Assembly: GCF_027587195.1 (NCBI RefSeq)
Contig: NZ_JAPDDP010000025.1
Coordinates: 1-64,000, forward strand
Length of the DNA: 64,000 bases
Source of the DNA: Solirubrobacter phytolaccae
GTDB taxonomy: Bacteria; Actinomycetota; Thermoleophilia; Solirubrobacterales; Solirubrobacteraceae
Reading direction: 5' to 3'
A model generated the notes under the pieces. The model was not told the origin of the DNA, did no database searches, and saw only the letters and a list, made by a program, of their open reading frames with translations. Shown here piece after piece: positions 61,888 through 64,000 of this stretch (positions within the stretch are counted from its first letter, which is position 1; each line of letters starts with the position of its first letter). The translations under genes and the position numbers were made by a program.

Positions 61888-63122
61888 GACTCGGCGGCGG
61901 CGAGCATCCGCTCGTCCATCTGCGCGGCTGACACGGCAGCGATGTCGAGTTGGCCGGTGACGGCCTCAGTAATCAAGGCGTCACGATACTCGCTTAGCCG
62001 ACTCTCCAGCTCCTGCAATGCGGACTCCGCAGCCCTCGCCCGTTTGCTCAGCGCATCGATCGCGCGAGCTCTTTCGTGCTGAGTTTCCGCGTCAGGCATC
62101 GGGACGCGGACCGCCCTCAGCATTGCGGCGGTGAGGTGGGTATATCGACCAGGACCGTCCACAGCGAACGCCTGTCGGCCGCTCAGGACGCGAAGCGCCC
62201 AAAGCAGGTACCGCGTCGAATCGTGACCGAACGGTCGAACCCGGTTGAGGGCCATCTGATAGTGGCAATTCGCGACCTCTCCGTTCCACACGGCGCAGCG
62301 GCCGGGCTCTCCGCCTTCGCAGACCAGAAGATCACCGGGACGCAACGAGTACATGTGACGCTCGTAGGTGTCAAAATTCATTACCTTGAGGTCGTCGAGC
62401 TTGAGCCGGTCCCAGTGCACGTTTGCGTTACGCAGGTACGGGAGAGCAGTGTCGTGTACCACGCGGTCCTCATACAGTTTCTTCCCCAGCTGCACGCTGA
62501 ACCGATAGCCGATACGACCTCGTGGATAGTCCTCGAATTCTCGTTCTGCCGCCGCAAGCGCGGGTTCGAGCGCACGAGTAGCGAGCTTCGATGCCACTTC
62601 CCGCAAATCTGCGACGCGGCCCGACTCTCGGTCGAGGAATGACGCGATGTCGACTTGCTGCCTGAGCGGAGGGAGCACCACCCCAATCCGCTTGAATTGG
62701 CTCCAAGCGATGTTGAATTGCGTTGGCGGCATCCATTTTCCGCGCCGCTCGTACTCATTGATGTAAAGCCGAGTACGAAGCAGAAAGTGAAGAAACCTCG
62801 GGTGAGCCTGCGCGCCGATATCTGCGACGAAGTACGCAGGACTGATGATCCCAGTGTGGGACGCGACGCCGAGAGAACCGTGAGGCTTCCCGAGGGGGTT
62901 GACCACGAGTCTGTCTGGCCTCACGACGAGGTAGTTGGACAGTTCCTCAGAGGGCGCTGGGCGATCGTCGAGACCATCCCCTCGAACAACTACGCCGTGC
63001 GGCAAGTTGACACTGAGCATCGGAAGGTCGGTTCGCCCGGCCTCCTTGGAGCGCGTCACCACTTGCCCGAGTCGAAGTGCCCGCCAACCTGGCGGTTCTG
63101 GGCCGTAGCCGAACGGTCTCAT
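61884..63122 (-). CDS. hsdS: Type I restriction specificity subunit (HsdS)
   Basis: 412 residues from ATG 63122. Two target-recognition halves are each followed by a long helix: first TQFNIAWSQFKRIGVVLPPL with QQVDIASFLDRESGRVADLREVASKL, then YTHLTAAMLRAVRVPMPD with QELESRLSEYRDALITEAVTG. HsdS sets the DNA sequence recognised by both the methyltransferase and restriction complexes. Its gene lies between hsdM and hsdR, overlapping both by four bases. Confidence 0.92.
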   Translation of the reverse strand: MRPFGYGPEPPGWRALRLGQVVTRSKEAGRTDLPMLSVNLPHGVVVRGDGLDDRPAPSEELSNYLVVRPDRLVVNPLGKPHGSLGVASHTGIISPAYFVADIGAQAHPRFLHFLLRTRLYINEYERRGKWMPPTQFNIAWSQFKRIGVVLPPLRQQVDIASFLDRESGRVADLREVASKLATRALEPALAAAEREFEDYPRGRIGYRFSVQLGKKLYEDRVVHDTALPYLRNANVHWDRLKLDDLKVMNFDTYERHMYSLRPGDLLVCEGGEPGRCAVWNGEVANCHYQMALNRVRPFGHDSTRYLLWALRVLSGRQAFAVDGPGRYTHLTAAMLRAVRVPMPDAETQHERARAIDALSKRARAAESALQELESRLSEYRDALITEAVTGQLDIAAVSAAQMDERMLAAAES

Positions 63123-64000
63123 CTCAGGACCTCAGCAAGCAGACGGTGGATGTCGCCCTCGAGGTCTCTCAGCTCAGCCTTGATCTGTGCGCTTGGCCGA
63201 GGCGGCGTGTACTTGTAGAAGAGCCGCGTGAACGGGATCTCGTAGCCGGTCTTGCCGGCTGGGTCGGAGCACCAGGCGCCCGGGACATGGGGGCGGACCT
63301 CGCGGTCGAGGTAAGACTCGATGTGCTCGTCGAGTGCGATGTTCTCGCTGTCGCGGCGATCGGCATCCGAGACGGGCTTGCCACGCACGTCGGTGACAAT
63401 CGGAGCATCGGAAGCACGAATCAAGCACGCCGACACGAGCGCTTTGATCACCGGCGCTCCAGGCTTCGGGACGCCCCTCGCGGCGGCCATCCGGAGGATC
63501 GATGCGCGCAGCTCGGCCTCGTCCGCCACCTCGCCGTTGCCGAGTTCGAACATCACCCGCGCGAGACCGCTCCGAGTGTCGTCGTCGAGCTTGGAGAACG
63601 CCCGGTCGTCGGGGAGCGCGTTCCAAGCGGACGTGTCGAGGATGTAACGGCCACGCAAGGGATGCTCGACCGTGATCGTGCGATAGCCGAGGGAAGCTCC
63701 CTCGACGATCTTGACGAGGTCGCCAGTCGTGAACTCGCCGTGGAGGCGGGTGATCTGCTCGATCTGATCCGGGCTGATCTCGCGGCGCTTCTCACCGAGC
63801 GACCGGCGCATCTTCACGAACAGCTCGCGAGCATCAATCAGCTGGACCTTGCCGCGACGCTCCTCGCTCTTGCGGTTCGAGAGCAACCAGACGTAGGAGC
63901 TGATGCCGGTGTTGTAGAAGAGCTGCTCCGGCAACGCGACGATCGCCTCGAGGAGGTCGTTTTCGATCAGGTAGCGGCGGATCTCCGACTCGCCGGAGCC
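63119..64000 (-). CDS. hsdM: Type I restriction DNA adenine methylase (HsdM), C-terminal part (cut by window edge)
   Basis: The frame is open to the right edge; the visible part is 293 residues. It begins inside the N6-methyltransferase domain at SEIRRYLIENDLLEAIVALP, followed by QLFYNTGISSYVWLLSNRK, a family hallmark, and the C-terminal helical part with PRPSAQIKAELRDLEGDIHRLLAE that contacts HsdS. The SAM-binding and NPPF motifs lie beyond the edge. A TTG within this stretch is internal Leu, not a start. Confidence 0.92.
   Translation of the reverse strand, partial: GSGESEIRRYLIENDLLEAIVALPEQLFYNTGISSYVWLLSNRKSEERRGKVQLIDARELFVKMRRSLGEKRREISPDQIEQITRLHGEFTTGDLVKIVEGASLGYRTITVEHPLRGRYILDTSAWNALPDDRAFSKLDDDTRSGLARVMFELGNGEVADEAELRASILRMAAARGVPKPGAPVIKALVSACLIRASDAPIVTDVRGKPVSDADRRDSENIALDEHIESYLDREVRPHVPGAWCSDPAGKTGYEIPFTRLFYKYTPPRPSAQIKAELRDLEGDIHRLLAEVLR

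Noticed and set aside
1-64000. CRISPR arrays, tRNA/rRNA genes and insertion sequences
   Set aside because: No regularly spaced direct repeats, no tRNA-like or rRNA sequence in the short gaps, and no transposase frames with terminal inverted repeats were found.
63935-64000. TTG 63934 as the start of hsdM
   Set aside because: The frame upstream to the edge encodes typical HsdM sequence (SEIRRYLIENDLLEAIVA), so the Leu is internal and the gene is cut by the window.

Overview
The window is very GC-rich, densely packed double-stranded DNA with many GTG/TTG starts and 1-4 base stop/start overlaps. Secreted TolB-like propellers with proline/threonine-rich linkers, a giant CSLREA/parallel-beta-helix surface protein, NarL-type regulators and several actinobacterial family types suggest a high-GC actinomycetota, most likely Thermoleophilia/Solirubrobacterales (inference; no rRNA is present). 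I found no tRNA, rRNA, CRISPR array or insertion sequence. No gap between genes exceeds about 170 bases.

Layout. 0-10 kb: the end of a LuxR-type regulator, a secreted propeller protein, a small frameshifted membrane protein, and a 2,221-residue multidomain surface protein with an HExxHxxGxxH metalloprotease motif, followed by a second propeller. 10-13.3 kb: a large sensor kinase divergent from a kinase-like protein whose phospho-acceptor His appears to be Asn, plus a NarL-type response regulator. 13.2-25.6 kb: a TPR-like membrane protein with a collagen-like partner, a polysaccharide deacetylase, a divergent IclR/RidA pair, a 1,170-residue AAA regulator, a membrane-fused GMC oxidoreductase with an alpha/beta hydrolase, and an ECF sigma factor.

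25.6-39.1 kb is a phenazine biosynthesis cluster. The plus strand carries the core phzB-C-D-E-(small ORF)-F-G. The divergent minus strand carries probable tailoring genes: an EhpF-like adenylating enzyme, an EhpG/LuxC-like acyl reductase, an ACP-like protein lacking the carrier serine, an FAD monooxygenase, a SnoaL-like protein, a GNAT acyltransferase, an orphan acyl-CoA carboxyltransferase and a WrbA-like flavoprotein. The core pathway would make phenazine dicarboxylate or carboxylate. The EhpF/EhpG pair suggests that a carboxylate is then reduced, as in griseoluteic acid formation.

39.1-45.3 kb: a CYTH-domain protein and a DHDPS-family aldolase, then a compact module encoding a TIR-like (Cap12/PF10137) plus GAF protein, a long WD40 protein, a radical SAM enzyme and a glutaredoxin-like protein without its active-site cysteine. 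Paired inverted repeats precede it. This combination matches no system I know and is the best candidate for something undescribed.

45.4-57.2 kb: an eight-gene, fully overlapping siderophore-iron operon (siderophore-interacting protein fused to a methyltransferase, binding lipoprotein, two FecCD permeases, ATPase, esterase, and an asymmetric IrtAB-like ABC pair), divergent from a tandem-duplicated AraC regulator with a TTAGGG/CCCTAA dyad between them. 57.2-64 kb: a defence island with an AbiEi/AbiEii toxin-antitoxin pair and a type I restriction-modification locus (hsdM, cut by the window edge, hsdS, hsdR).
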